Origin: Thiothrix unzii
GTDB lineage: Bacteria; Pseudomonadota; Gammaproteobacteria; Thiotrichales; Thiotrichaceae
NCBI RefSeq assembly: GCF_017901175.1
Contig: NZ_CP072793.1
Location: 372,001-436,000 of the forward strand
Length of the DNA: 64,000 nucleotides
Direction of reading: 5' to 3'
The notes beneath the pieces are model-generated. The model was not told where the DNA came from and searched no databases. It saw only the letters and a program-made list of their open reading frames with translations. This document shows, piece by piece, positions 9,538-18,411 of the stretch (the first letter of the stretch is position 1; each line of letters begins with the position of its first letter). The translations under genes and the position numbers were made by a program.

Positions 9538-11193
9538 TTAAAACTGCCAGCCTTGACTGACTGTTACCGCACCTTGGTTGAGGTTGTCGCCGGGAAAGGC
9601 ATTCGTACCGTAATTGCTGTATTCCACCCGCCACTTACCGGGGCGCGGGTCGGCGTAACCGAAGGCGTAAGTCCAGTTCGGGTTGCCGCCGCTTAACGGC
9701 ACGCTCGCGGTGGTGCGGGCGTACCATTTGGATTTGGGGTTCCATTGCAGGGTTCCGCTGAGACTGGGCTTGCCGTTGGCGGGAATGCCGAGATTCGCGG
9801 ATGCGGCAAGTTTGTGATTGCTTAAAGTGCGGGATTTGATTTTATGCCCGATATTGAGCGTGGTTTTTTTCAACGCTAAACCTTCCCCCGGTTGCAACGG
9901 CCCCCAGTTATTGGCTTGCACCGACCAGCCCCCCGGTTTGTTATTGGCGTATCCCGCACTCCATGCATACCCCGGTTCACCGTCTTTAAGTGAGGCATTG
10001 CCGCTGATAAACCAATCAGGTTTGGGCGACCAAGTAACGCTGGCAGACACGCTATTACTGCCGTCTTTGAGCGAAACGCTGTCAGCAATACTACCGGCGA
10101 TGCGTAACCGTTGTGATCTGCTGGCAATCCCGCTCATGTCGTGTGCGGGGAGCGCACCGTTATCTGGCATTTCCTGATACATCGGAATCTCCCCGGCTGC
10201 CGATTGCGCAAGAATAGCTGGCAACACCACCTCTTCCTGCGTCACTGTTTTAGCTGGCGTTGGGGGGCGTACTTTTGGCATCGGTGCGGGCTTGCTGATT
10301 GCTGTGTCCTCCAGTGGCGGTGCAGGGGTAATCGCAGTCGTGGCTAACGTTATCGGTGATTCAGGCATGTTGACCGCGCTGGGTGGCTGCTGGGGTGCGG
10401 GTGGTTTCTGAGGTGCTGCGGTTTTCACGACGGTTGGTGCGGACTTGCTTGCGAGTGCTGGCGGTTCGGCTTTTACTGCCGTTTTGATGGGCGTAACCGG
10501 GCAAGTCGTTTGCCAGTTAAACGGAAATGGCGTGGTTGCCGCAGTTACTTCCACATTATCGGTAAGCGGTCGCAGCCATGCGGGTGCGGTTTCTGCTTCT
10601 CGCACCAATAAGCCTGTTTCCGGGTGCGGAAAACATTGCTGGCGGTAAATCCGGTGTAAAAACAGGTGATAAGCCGGGGGGGCGATGCGGATTTCATCCA
10701 GCAGTAACGGCACAAAGCGCGTCGTCGGATCAGGTGTGAGGAAACCCCATTGGCGAAAACCTTCCCATTTTAGTGGCACATCGCCAGCGCGTTGTTTTTG
10801 CAGCACGGCATTTTGCAGCGATACATCGTAAAACTGCTGATCATCCAGCACTTCGCAATAGTCCCATTGCAACGCTACCCGTTCCGCCGTTTCGCGCAAA
10901 TCGGGGAAGCGCGTCGCCGTTTGCTGCAAGGTATGCAGGGCAATGTCGAGCGTTCCGGCGTGCAGGCTGGGTTGGGCGGGGCGTTTGCCGAGCCATTCAT
11001 CCGGCCATTGTTGCCCCGCCGGGGAAATATTGAAAAGTCGCTGAAGGTGATGCGCTGCGGTCGGGCTATCCACTGCACAGGCGAGGGTTTCCAATGTTTG
11101 CAGTAACGGCGGTTGCGGTTGTGCCAGTGTTGTTGGCATCCATAACCCGCCTGTTACTGCCAGTAACAGGCTTTTATTTAACCGCGCAAGCAT
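9538..11193 (-). CDS. Outer-membrane beta-strand-rich protein of the glycan operon
   Basis: A 551-residue exported protein of no family I can name. Signal peptide at 1-24 (ending TTLAQ), a globular region to about 235, a Pro/Ala/Lys-rich linker (about 235-345), then a C-terminal region of alternating strands (SVSASVTWSPKPDWF, SGTLQWNPKSKWY, WTYAFGYADPRPGKW) that ends in Phe (GWQF), as outer-membrane barrels do. The start lies 20 bases inside the preceding DUF3131 gene, so translation is coupled. Last gene of the operon that starts at the Hpt gene. Inferred role: outer-membrane export or anchoring of the glycan; alternative: a periplasmic beta-sandwich. Confidence 0.6.
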   Translation of the reverse strand: MLARLNKSLLLAVTGGLWMPTTLAQPQPPLLQTLETLACAVDSPTAAHHLQRLFNISPAGQQWPDEWLGKRPAQPSLHAGTLDIALHTLQQTATRFPDLRETAERVALQWDYCEVLDDQQFYDVSLQNAVLQKQRAGDVPLKWEGFRQWGFLTPDPTTRFVPLLLDEIRIAPPAYHLFLHRIYRQQCFPHPETGLLVREAETAPAWLRPLTDNVEVTAATTPFPFNWQTTCPVTPIKTAVKAEPPALASKSAPTVVKTAAPQKPPAPQQPPSAVNMPESPITLATTAITPAPPLEDTAISKPAPMPKVRPPTPAKTVTQEEVVLPAILAQSAAGEIPMYQEMPDNGALPAHDMSGIASRSQRLRIAGSIADSVSLKDGSNSVSASVTWSPKPDWFISGNASLKDGEPGYAWSAGYANNKPGGWSVQANNWGPLQPGEGLALKKTTLNIGHKIKSRTLSNHKLAASANLGIPANGKPSLSGTLQWNPKSKWYARTTASVPLSGGNPNWTYAFGYADPRPGKWRVEYSNYGTNAFPGDNLNQGAVTVSQGWQF

Positions 11194-12637
11194 CGCACGT
11201 TTGAGTTTTGGCTACGTCCAGCTTCATCCCGCGCTGGCAGCGTTTGCACGTTGGGTAAAATTCACCGTATTTTTTGTGCAGCAGCAGGCTCAAAATAATC
11301 CCGTTGGTGTTGGCGGTAATCGCTTTATTGTAGCCGCCGCCGTTTTCGTAAATGCCCGAATACCAGCCGCGTTCTGGGTCGTAAGCGGTATTTACGGTAT
11401 AGGCCAGTTGCTTACTGTATGGATCATCGGGGAACAGCAACGCCATCGACATTGCGGCTTTCACCGAAATGGTTTTGAGGTTGTCGTAGCGCACCCCTTT
11501 GTCGGTGGTGGTATTCCAAGGCAATCCGGCGGTGAAAATGGTGTTGTAAAGGAAGTACGGTTTTTGGTCGATATTGTCTTCTGAAACAGCCGTGATTACC
11601 CCGGTTTCTTCCCAGCGGCGTTTTTGTACTTGGTAAATATTTGCCAGTAACGGTTGGTTCTCGGCATCAATACCGTTTTCAACCGCATCCATTGCATACG
11701 ATTCTGTTACCACGTAGTTGTACGCGCCCAAATCACGTGGATCGCGGCGGTCATACGCCACTGGCACGTCGTAAATATTGATTGTTTCGCGGAATTCATT
11801 GTTGTAAGTGGCTGAAACTCGCTGATCGTAACCCAATTCGCGGAAAATTTTCCCCGCGTATTGCTCGTAACCCAACCGCCCTTCCTGCGCTACCACCATC
11901 GCTTTAGTGGCGGGGTCACGGTAAAGCCCGAACATTTGCCCGTCTTTAATCAAGCGGGTTAAATCCCAGCGTTCCACTGCTTTTTTAGCTGGGTAGGCGT
12001 ATTTCGGATGCATACAGCCCAGCGTATTCAGCCAGGAAATGATTCGCGCCAGATCCAAGGCAGAAACCCCGATCCCGTCCGGCGCGGGTTGATTGCGGTA
12101 ATCCACCATTGCGCCCGTGCCTGCGTGATACACCTTGTTGGGGGCTTCCTTGTTGAACAGTTCCATTGTGGTGAGGGTTTTGAACATCGCTTGAATGCGT
12201 TCGTCGAAATCCTTTTCGTCAATCAAACCAAAATCGTGCGCGGCTATGGTGGCAGCCAGTGCCGAACCCGTGTCCCACATCGTGGTGGATTGGTATTTAT
12301 CCGCCGCGTTATACAAGCCGGTCTTGGGGTTGTAATTGTTTTCAAAGTATTTCCAAGCGACTTTTGCCATTTCTAGGTCTTTGCTGCATAAGCCTTGCGG
12401 GTTGCCTAAGCAACTGTTGTCGGGGGCTTGAGCCAGTGCGCAAAAAGTGTCGTTGCGTGACGCGCTGTTACTGGATGACAGCAAACTCCACACACTGCCA
12501 GTTTGATGGGGAGTGGGGGCGGTTTGGGTAATTGCGTAGATAATTCCTGTCGCGAGCAATATCCCGGTAAGCCATGCCAGACCAATGCGCACGGGGCGAC
12601 GTGTCCAGATTTGTTGTTTATTATTATGCTCAGTCAT
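11174..12637 (-). CDS. DUF3131 periplasmic protein with a Cys-rich tail
   Basis: A 487-residue protein with an N-terminal membrane anchor (about 17-36) and a DUF3131 domain (about 85-460), an alpha-helical toroid-like fold related to glycoside hydrolases. Shared with the paralogue at 25765-27081: WDTGSALAATIAA, MVDYRNQPAPDGIG, EGRLGYEQYAGK, DPRDLGAYNYV, AVSEDNIDQKPYF, RGWYSGIYENGG, ITANTNGI. Unlike the paralogue it ends with CKRC and CDAC pairs, a zinc-ribbon-like or disulfide tail. The gene overlaps the upstream membrane protein gene by 8 bases and the downstream barrel gene by 20. Inferred role: trimming or binding the nascent polymer in the periplasm. Confidence 0.8.
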   Translation of the reverse strand: MTEHNNKQQIWTRRPVRIGLAWLTGILLATGIIYAITQTAPTPHQTGSVWSLLSSSNSASRNDTFCALAQAPDNSCLGNPQGLCSKDLEMAKVAWKYFENNYNPKTGLYNAADKYQSTTMWDTGSALAATIAAHDFGLIDEKDFDERIQAMFKTLTTMELFNKEAPNKVYHAGTGAMVDYRNQPAPDGIGVSALDLARIISWLNTLGCMHPKYAYPAKKAVERWDLTRLIKDGQMFGLYRDPATKAMVVAQEGRLGYEQYAGKIFRELGYDQRVSATYNNEFRETINIYDVPVAYDRRDPRDLGAYNYVVTESYAMDAVENGIDAENQPLLANIYQVQKRRWEETGVITAVSEDNIDQKPYFLYNTIFTAGLPWNTTTDKGVRYDNLKTISVKAAMSMALLFPDDPYSKQLAYTVNTAYDPERGWYSGIYENGGGYNKAITANTNGIILSLLLHKKYGEFYPTCKRCQRGMKLDVAKTQTCDACAVK

Positions 12638-13142
12638 TGCCCAGTTCCCCTAAAACGGCTTCGATTTCTTTGCGGATAGCAGCAACGTTAGTATTAGTGT
12701 CACCGCCTTTCCACGCGCTGACCAGTTTGTCGATAGGGTTCATTAAACCTTGCAGGCGGGCTTTTTTATCGGCAAAAGTTTCACCTGCTTCCCACAGTGG
12801 CTTTTTTGTGGTGGCAAGCTTTTCAGCAGCAGGCACGCCTTTACCTTCCGCACGTAATTGTTCTGCTTGATTGACCACTGACAGGGTTTTGTAAAGGTTT
12901 AAGCGTTTTTGCAGCGCGGTGAGCTTTTGTTCGGCGGCATCGTCAGCGGCTTTACCCAGTTTGCTGGTTACACCGTGGATTGCGTCCAGCTTTTCGGTGA
13001 GTGGGGTGAGCGCGGCGGTAACGCTGGCGGCGGATGCTTGTTGCCCTTGTTGTAATGCAGCGTGTAATTGCTGATTTTGGAAGGTGAGATAAACGACCAG
13101 CACCAGCAGCATACTCAGTAAAACGTGTTGCAAGGTATTCAT
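12630..13142 (-). CDS. Single-pass membrane protein with coiled-coil region
   Basis: A 170-residue protein I cannot assign. It has an N-terminal membrane span (about 7-22, VLLSMLLVLVVYLTF), then Gln/Ala-rich and Leu/Lys helical sequence suggesting a periplasmic coiled coil, and a charged C-terminal half. It begins 16 bases after the hybrid kinase and overlaps the DUF3131 start by 8 bases, so it sits exactly between the signalling and glycan genes of the operon. It may scaffold the DUF3131 protein at the membrane; that is inference from position only. Confidence 0.6.
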   Translation of the reverse strand: MNTLQHVLLSMLLVLVVYLTFQNQQLHAALQQGQQASAASVTAALTPLTEKLDAIHGVTSKLGKAADDAAEQKLTALQKRLNLYKTLSVVNQAEQLRAEGKGVPAAEKLATTKKPLWEAGETFADKKARLQGLMNPIDKLVSAWKGGDTNTNVAAIRKEIEAVLGELGND

Positions 13143-13158
13143 CGACAGTTCCTCGGCT

Positions 13159-14547
13159 TTAGGTTATGGCGGGACACCATGCCCGCAAAGTGGTTGCCAA
13201 TACGTCCATTTGGATGGGTTTGGTGAGGCAGTCGTTCATGCCCGCTGCGAGGTATTCCAGTTCATCGCCTTTCATGGCGTTGGCGGTCAAGGCGATGATC
13301 GGCATCGCAGCGAGTTGCGGAAATTCAGCGCGGATACGGCGGGTAGTTTCTACGCCGCTGATACCGGGCATTTGAATATCCATTAACACCAGCGCGAAGC
13401 TTTCGGTATGCAGGTAATCAAGGGCTTGATAGCCGTCTTCCGCCAGCGTGATGTGATAACCCAGTTTAGTGAGCATTCCCCGCGCTACCATTTGGTTAAC
13501 CTTGTGGTCTTCCACTACCAAAATGCGGGCGAGTTGCTGATCTTTATTGCTGGTAACAGCGGCGCGAGGTGGCGTGCTGTCGGTAATCGGTGTGACTGCA
13601 CCGGGTGGCACGGCGGTTAAATCCACAATCGGGATTTCAAACCAGAAGGTACTGCCCGCGCCCAAGGTACTTTCGATCCCAATCGTGCCGCCCATTAAGT
13701 TCACCAGTTTACGGCTAATCGCCAGCCCCAAACCCGTACCGCTTTGTTTGTGCTGATCGTAACGGCTGATTTGGCTGAAAGCGTGAAACAGTTTGCGCTG
13801 TTTTTCGGGGGGAATGCCTACGCCAGAATCTTGCACTTCAAAGCGTAAGGTTTCTCCGCCGGGATGGCTAATACGCACTTGCACGCCGCCGCGTTCGGTA
13901 AATTTAATCGCATTACCCACTAAATTCAGTAACACCTGACGCAAACGCAGCGAATCGCCGTGTAAGCGTGTTGGCAAATCTTCCGCAATGCAGACCTCCA
14001 GCGTTAACTGCTTTTGCACGGCAATGGTACGCATCGTGGCAATGATATTGGGTAAAATATCGCAAATCAGGAAGCCTTCATCCAGCAGTTCCAGCTTGCC
14101 TGCTTCTAAGCGGGAAATGTCGAGAATGTCGTTGATAATGCCCAGTAATGACTGCGCCGATTGCAAAATAGTATCAACCTGCAAGCGTTGTTCCGACTCC
14201 AGCGTGGTGTGCTGCAATAGGGTGGTCATACCGATAATGCCATTCATCGGGGTGCGGATTTCGTGACTCATGGCGGCGAGAAACGCACTTTTCGCCCGGT
14301 TAGCAGCCATTGCCTGATCACGCGCTTCGACCAATTCGCGGGTGCGTTCCGTCACGGTTTGCTCCAGCGAATCGGCGACAGCGCGTAATTCCTGATTAGC
14401 TTGATACAGTTCCAAGCTTTTCGATTCCAGCAATTGCTCCGCTTGTTTACGCGCATTACGTTCGCGTTCTAAGCGTTTTTCCAGCCGTGCGACCAGTTCC
14501 GCACTCATGGTTTCAGGCTGCAATGCGTTGGATATGGAATTCAACAT
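13159..14547 (-). CDS. Hybrid histidine kinase linked to H-NOX
   Basis: A 462-residue soluble hybrid kinase. N-terminal coiled coil (about 14-85), HisKA with H95 in [11 protein letters not shown], HATPase with N box ([14 protein letters not shown]) and G boxes ([16 protein letters not shown]), and a C-terminal receiver with D390 (VLMDIQMPG), T and K (CLTKP). It has no membrane span or PAS domain, so its input must come from a partner protein. Its start overlaps the H-NOX gene by 35 bases, and H-NOX proteins commonly control the neighbouring kinase. Phosphate would pass to the Hpt protein encoded first in the operon. Confidence 0.93.
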   Translation of the reverse strand: MLNSISNALQPETMSAELVARLEKRLERERNARKQAEQLLESKSLELYQANQELRAVADSLEQTVTERTRELVEARDQAMAANRAKSAFLAAMSHEIRTPMNGIIGMTTLLQHTTLESEQRLQVDTILQSAQSLLGIINDILDISRLEAGKLELLDEGFLICDILPNIIATMRTIAVQKQLTLEVCIAEDLPTRLHGDSLRLRQVLLNLVGNAIKFTERGGVQVRISHPGGETLRFEVQDSGVGIPPEKQRKLFHAFSQISRYDQHKQSGTGLGLAISRKLVNLMGGTIGIESTLGAGSTFWFEIPIVDLTAVPPGAVTPITDSTPPRAAVTSNKDQQLARILVVEDHKVNQMVARGMLTKLGYHITLAEDGYQALDYLHTESFALVLMDIQMPGISGVETTRRIRAEFPQLAAMPIIALTANAMKGDELEYLAAGMNDCLTKPIQMDVLATTLRAWCPAIT

Positions 14548-15064
14548 GCGTGCCCCGGCCTTGCGAACAATCGCGGATGTCGATTTTTGCAGGTTCTTGG
14601 TAATGGTAGAGACAGCCTTCGATCAAACCTTCGGCGAGTGAGGAAAACGGATGCTGGGAACGGTACACCATCACCAATTGCTGATCGTTATCGCTGCGGG
14701 TAGTTTCAAAGCTGGGTAATTCCGCATCGGGGTAAAGTTTGCGCACTTCGATGTGCACGTAATTTTCAATCGAATCCAGAAAATCGAAAGCGGTGCGGGT
14801 ATTGTGGAAAAACGCCGGATACAGTTCCACAAAACGCCCGAACAAATGTTGTCCAAAAATTTTCACTAAAGCCGGAATCGGTAAGCGGGTTTCTTTGGAT
14901 AGGCATTGCACCAACGCCAGCATTTCAGAATGCGGGTAAGTGCCTACGGCGGTATACGCGCCACCGGATGGCAGGTTGGCATCGTCAATAATATCGTCCA
15001 CCATTGCGGCAGAAAATTTTTGCTCAACCATGTCGAGAAATTCGGTAAAAACCAGACCTTTCAT
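14513..15064 (-). CDS. H-NOX heme-based nitric oxide sensor
   Basis: A 183-residue H-NOX (HNOB) domain protein, a cytoplasmic heme sensor that binds NO and in other bacteria inhibits or activates an adjacent histidine kinase. Seen: [17 protein letters not shown] start, [14 protein letters not shown], and the proximal heme ligand H104 in [19 protein letters not shown]. The propionate-binding motif, usually Y-x-S-x-R, reads Y134-x-S136-x-H138 here, so the Arg is replaced by His. The gene lies between Hpt (24-base gap) and the hybrid kinase (35-base overlap), which makes a functional link to both very likely. Confidence 0.93.
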   Translation of the reverse strand: MKGLVFTEFLDMVEQKFSAAMVDDIIDDANLPSGGAYTAVGTYPHSEMLALVQCLSKETRLPIPALVKIFGQHLFGRFVELYPAFFHNTRTAFDFLDSIENYVHIEVRKLYPDAELPSFETTRSDNDQQLVMVYRSQHPFSSLAEGLIEGCLYHYQEPAKIDIRDCSQGRGTHVEFHIQRIAA

Positions 15065-15088
15065 TGGGTATTCCCCTGTTTACTGTTG

Positions 15089-15475
15089 TTATGCGGATAG
15101 GGCGGTAACGATTGGCGCGTGGGCATTCAGCCACACACAAACTTCGGCGTAAGTGGTGTTGAGCTGTTGCCAGTGTTGCATAGCGCGGATTTGATCTTGA
15201 TCGTCTTTGTATTCTTCCAGCAAGCGTGCCAGCTCTGCCATGCCGAATGCACCAATCAGGCGGCTGCTGGACTTGAGTTTGTGGCAAATAATGCCGACTT
15301 GTTGGCTATCACCTTGGGTAATGCTTTGCTGTAAAGCGTCGATGGCGGCAACCACATCCTGGTGGAAAACGTCCAGCAGTTCGGTAAATTCGTCTGCCAT
15401 GATTTCTTGCAGTTCGTGGTAAGTATCCGCATCAATGGTGTGGGCTGTCGTTATTGTCATCATTCCATTACCCAT
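15089..15475 (-). CDS. Histidine phosphotransfer (Hpt) protein
   Basis: A 128-residue single-domain Hpt protein that accepts phosphate from hybrid-kinase receivers and passes it to a response regulator. H65 lies in CHKLKSSSRLIGA, the standard Hpt signature. It is the first gene of the minus-strand operon (Hpt, H-NOX, hybrid kinase, membrane protein, DUF3131, barrel). It diverges from the REC-PP2C gene, 91 bases away. Neither hybrid kinase in the locus has its own Hpt domain, so this protein is the obvious hub for both. An in-frame ATG at 15463 is an alternative start. Confidence 0.92.
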   Translation of the reverse strand: MGNGMMTITTAHTIDADTYHELQEIMADEFTELLDVFHQDVVAAIDALQQSITQGDSQQVGIICHKLKSSSRLIGAFGMAELARLLEEYKDDQDQIRAMQHWQQLNTTYAEVCVWLNAHAPIVTALSA

Positions 15476-15566
15476 AGGCTTATAGTTGTGTATTTTGAGT
15501 TTTGATTGGTGCTAGGATACACCTAATAACTTATTTCATTCAAATCATAAAAAAGACATATCGAAG

Positions 15567-16766
15567 ATGAATATCCTAGTGGTAGATGATGCCAGAGATA
15601 TGCAGTTGATTCTGCGCCGCATCTTGACCCTGATGGGACATCATGTGGTACTCGCGGATCACGGTGAAGCCGCGTGGGAGCTGATCCAACAACAGCATTT
15701 TCAACTGGTGATTAGCGATTGGGTAATGCCGTTTATGGACGGCCCCACCTTATGCCGCACTATTCGCGCGGCGAGCTTACCGCATTACGTGTACATTATT
15801 TTGCTCACGGGTATGTCAGGCAAGCAAAATCTGATCCAAGGTATGGAAGCGGGTGCGGATGATTTCGCCACCAAGCCGATTGTGCGTGAAGAGCTGGAAG
15901 TACGCCTGCGTGCAGCCCAGCGTGTGCTGGATCTGGAACACCGTCTGGAAGATAAAAACCGTCATTTGGAAAGTGTTAATCACTCCTTATCCGCTGCGCA
16001 ACGCTTGATTCAAAGTGATTTGGAACGCGCCGCAGTGTTGCAGACGGGGGTATTGCCGAGTCAGAAAAACTTTGGGCGGGTAAGCGTCGATTGGTTTTTC
16101 CAGCCTGCGCAATACATTGGCGGCGATACTTTTAACTATTTTCCGTTAAATGATGATTTGTTCTTTTTTTATTCGATTGATGTTTCCGGGCATGGTATCG
16201 CATCGGCGTTGCTGTCGATGTGTTTACAAACCTTGCTGAGTGCAACCAGTGAATTGCATTGTTTGACCGAGTTAAATGCGGAGGCGATTGCAAACGTGCC
16301 ATCGCGTTTGGCAGCCCGCTTGAATCAGCATTTACACGAAAAGCTGGATACCGGGGATCACTATTTAACCATGATCATGGGTGTGGTCGATACCCAGCAA
16401 GAGCGGTTACATTTTGTGCAAGCAGGGCATCCGCAGCCATTTTTATACACGCCGGGAACCAGCGGATTGGTACAGGTCGAGTGTACTGGGTTTCCGATAG
16501 GTTTATTGCCGGAGGTGGAATACGAAACCATTAGCGTGCCGTTTCCGAGTGGTAGCCGGTTTGTGTTGTATTCCGACGGGTTACTGGAATTGCCGACAGC
16601 GCACGATGAATTGTTAACCGAAACAGGATTGTTGCAAGCCTTGCAAGCCTCCATCGGGCAGCCGGTGAATACATTGATTGAGCCGTTGCGGGTACAGCTA
16701 GGGTTGGATCAGGCGGTGCAAACGCGCCCTGATGATATTTCTTTGCTGATTATGGAGCTGCACTGA
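15567..16766 (+). CDS. Response regulator with PP2C (SpoIIE/RsbU-type) phosphatase
   Basis: A 399-residue protein. Receiver domain (1-120) with D51 (VISDWVMP), T81 and K103 (ATKP); coiled linker (about 125-160); PP2C-type phosphatase (about 165-399) with metal motifs IGGDTFNYF, DVSGHGIASALL, GHPQPFLY, YSDGLLEL and DDISLLI. The family removes phosphate from a serine of a STAS anti-anti-sigma protein; such a protein is encoded at 19759-20097. The architecture resembles the REC-PP2C part of Pseudomonas HsbR, which is fed by HptB. The 3' end overlaps the convergent second hybrid kinase by 17 bases. Expected to be the output of the phosphorelay. Confidence 0.93.
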   Translation: MNILVVDDARDMQLILRRILTLMGHHVVLADHGEAAWELIQQQHFQLVISDWVMPFMDGPTLCRTIRAASLPHYVYIILLTGMSGKQNLIQGMEAGADDFATKPIVREELEVRLRAAQRVLDLEHRLEDKNRHLESVNHSLSAAQRLIQSDLERAAVLQTGVLPSQKNFGRVSVDWFFQPAQYIGGDTFNYFPLNDDLFFFYSIDVSGHGIASALLSMCLQTLLSATSELHCLTELNAEAIANVPSRLAARLNQHLHEKLDTGDHYLTMIMGVVDTQQERLHFVQAGHPQPFLYTPGTSGLVQVECTGFPIGLLPEVEYETISVPFPSGSRFVLYSDGLLELPTAHDELLTETGLLQALQASIGQPVNTLIEPLRVQLGLDQAVQTRPDDISLLIMELH

Positions 16767-18411
16767 CAGGACAGGCGCGTTGTAGCACCTCTAGCAATGC
16801 CTGTACCTTAAACGGCTTGCTCAGGAAGTCGTCCATTCCGGTTTGCAGGCAATGCATTTTGTCGCTGTGCATGGCATTTGCGGTCAAGGCGATAATTGGG
16901 GTGCGTGCTAATTGCTGGTGTTGTTCTGCGGTGCGGATCAGGCGTGTGGCTTCTAAGCCATCCATTTCTGGCATTTGCACATCCATTAAAATTACGTCCG
17001 GCGGGTTGATTTCCCACGCTTGCAGGGCTTCACGACCGTTTTCTGCGACAGTGACTTGATGACCTGCTTTGTTTAATAAACGCACCGCCAACATCCGATT
17101 TACCGGATTATCTTCCGCCAGTAATACGTGTAACGGGCGTGTGCTTAACGCTAGTGTGCTGGTGGTGACAGGTTGTGGTTGTACGGCTTGCGCGGCGACT
17201 TCTAACAATAGGTCAAAGTGGAAAATGCTGCCTTGTCCTGCGTCGCTTTCCACCTGTAAATGCCCGCCCATCATTCCAATCAATTGCGCGGAAATGGTTA
17301 AGCCCAAACCCGTGCCGCCATAACGCCGGGTGATGGAGTTATCCGCTTGTTGAAACGGCTGGAAGATGCTGGCCTGCCTTTCCGGGGAAATACCAATGCC
17401 GGTATCGTGTACCGCAAACAATAGCCGGACTTTGTCGTTGGGCGCACCGCTTTGCTCGCTAATTGTGATGCGTATCGCGCCACGTTCGGTGAATTTAATC
17501 GCATTACCCACCAAATTAATCATCACTTGACGTAAACGTCCGCTATCGCCAGCGATTAAATCCGGCACGTCGGCGGCGACTTCCCAATGGAAATCGAGTT
17601 GCTTTTCCAGTGCCTGCATCCGTAACGGGGTAAAGGTGTCCTGCAATAGCGGGCGCAGCGCGAAGGGGGCGTTAATCAGGTCAAAGCTTCCGGCTTCAAT
17701 ACGTGAGAAGTCGAGGATTTCATTGATAATGTCGAGCAAGGCATTGGATGATGATTTAATCATCCCCAAGTATTCGCGCTGCGTTTCTGAAACTTCGCTG
17801 TACAGCATTAAATCGGTGAGGCCAATAATGCCATTCATCGGGGTGCGGATTTCGTGGCTGATCATTGCCAGAAATTCGCTTTTGGCTTTGCTGGCTTGTT
17901 CGGCGTGGGCTTTGGCTTTGAGGGCTTCGGCGCGGGCTTCTTCCAGAAAAGCGTGTTGTTGACAGGCCAGACACGCGGTTTCCAAGCGTTTTAACACCAA
18001 GCCTAGTGCGAGTAAGTAAGTTTCCGGCAGCGGTGGGTCACGCACCAAGACCAGTAAACCATTATCCCCCAGCGGCATGAAGTGGTAGTGGTTTGCGTCC
18101 AATGTCAGGATTTCCCCCGGTCTTTTGACGCGCCATTGTTGGCTGGCGATCTGCTGGATGCGGGTTGCCAGCAGTGGGCTATCTTGCTCAATCGAGCCGC
18201 GTACTGCGGGGTAACTGTAGGTGGGGGCGGGGGCAGTATGATTTTCCGACGGGGTAATACCGTTGTGCAACCAAATGTAACCGCTGCGGCAGTTCAGCAA
18301 TTTCAGTGCGGGCGGCAGGAATTTGCGTAACATACTGCGCAAATCCAAATCTTGCCCAATCAGTAAGGCGAGGGCGTACTGAACCGACACCAATTCCAAG
18401 GTTGAATTCAT
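16750..18411 (-). CDS. Hybrid histidine kinase paired with a FIST sensor
   Basis: A 553-residue soluble hybrid kinase. The N-terminal 140 residues look GAF-like (FLPPALKLLNCRSGYIWLHN), then a short coiled coil, HisKA with H186 ([12 protein letters not shown]), HATPase ([31 protein letters not shown]) and a receiver with D477 (ILMDVQMPEMDG) and K (LSKP). The start overlaps the FIST gene stop by four bases, so the two are coupled. In several bacteria a FIST hemoprotein (NosP) regulates the co-cistronic kinase (NahK), and this pair matches that layout. No Hpt domain of its own. Confidence 0.92.
   Translation of the reverse strand: MNSTLELVSVQYALALLIGQDLDLRSMLRKFLPPALKLLNCRSGYIWLHNGITPSENHTAPAPTYSYPAVRGSIEQDSPLLATRIQQIASQQWRVKRPGEILTLDANHYHFMPLGDNGLLVLVRDPPLPETYLLALGLVLKRLETACLACQQHAFLEEARAEALKAKAHAEQASKAKSEFLAMISHEIRTPMNGIIGLTDLMLYSEVSETQREYLGMIKSSSNALLDIINEILDFSRIEAGSFDLINAPFALRPLLQDTFTPLRMQALEKQLDFHWEVAADVPDLIAGDSGRLRQVMINLVGNAIKFTERGAIRITISEQSGAPNDKVRLLFAVHDTGIGISPERQASIFQPFQQADNSITRRYGGTGLGLTISAQLIGMMGGHLQVESDAGQGSIFHFDLLLEVAAQAVQPQPVTTSTLALSTRPLHVLLAEDNPVNRMLAVRLLNKAGHQVTVAENGREALQAWEINPPDVILMDVQMPEMDGLEATRLIRTAEQHQQLARTPIIALTANAMHSDKMHCLQTGMDDFLSKPFKVQALLEVLQRACPVSAAP

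Noticed and set aside
15476-15566. Promoters between the Hpt and REC-PP2C genes
   Set aside because: TTGATT at 15502 with TAATAA 16 bases on is possible, but the -10 match is poor; the divergent promoters must lie here, yet I cannot place them.
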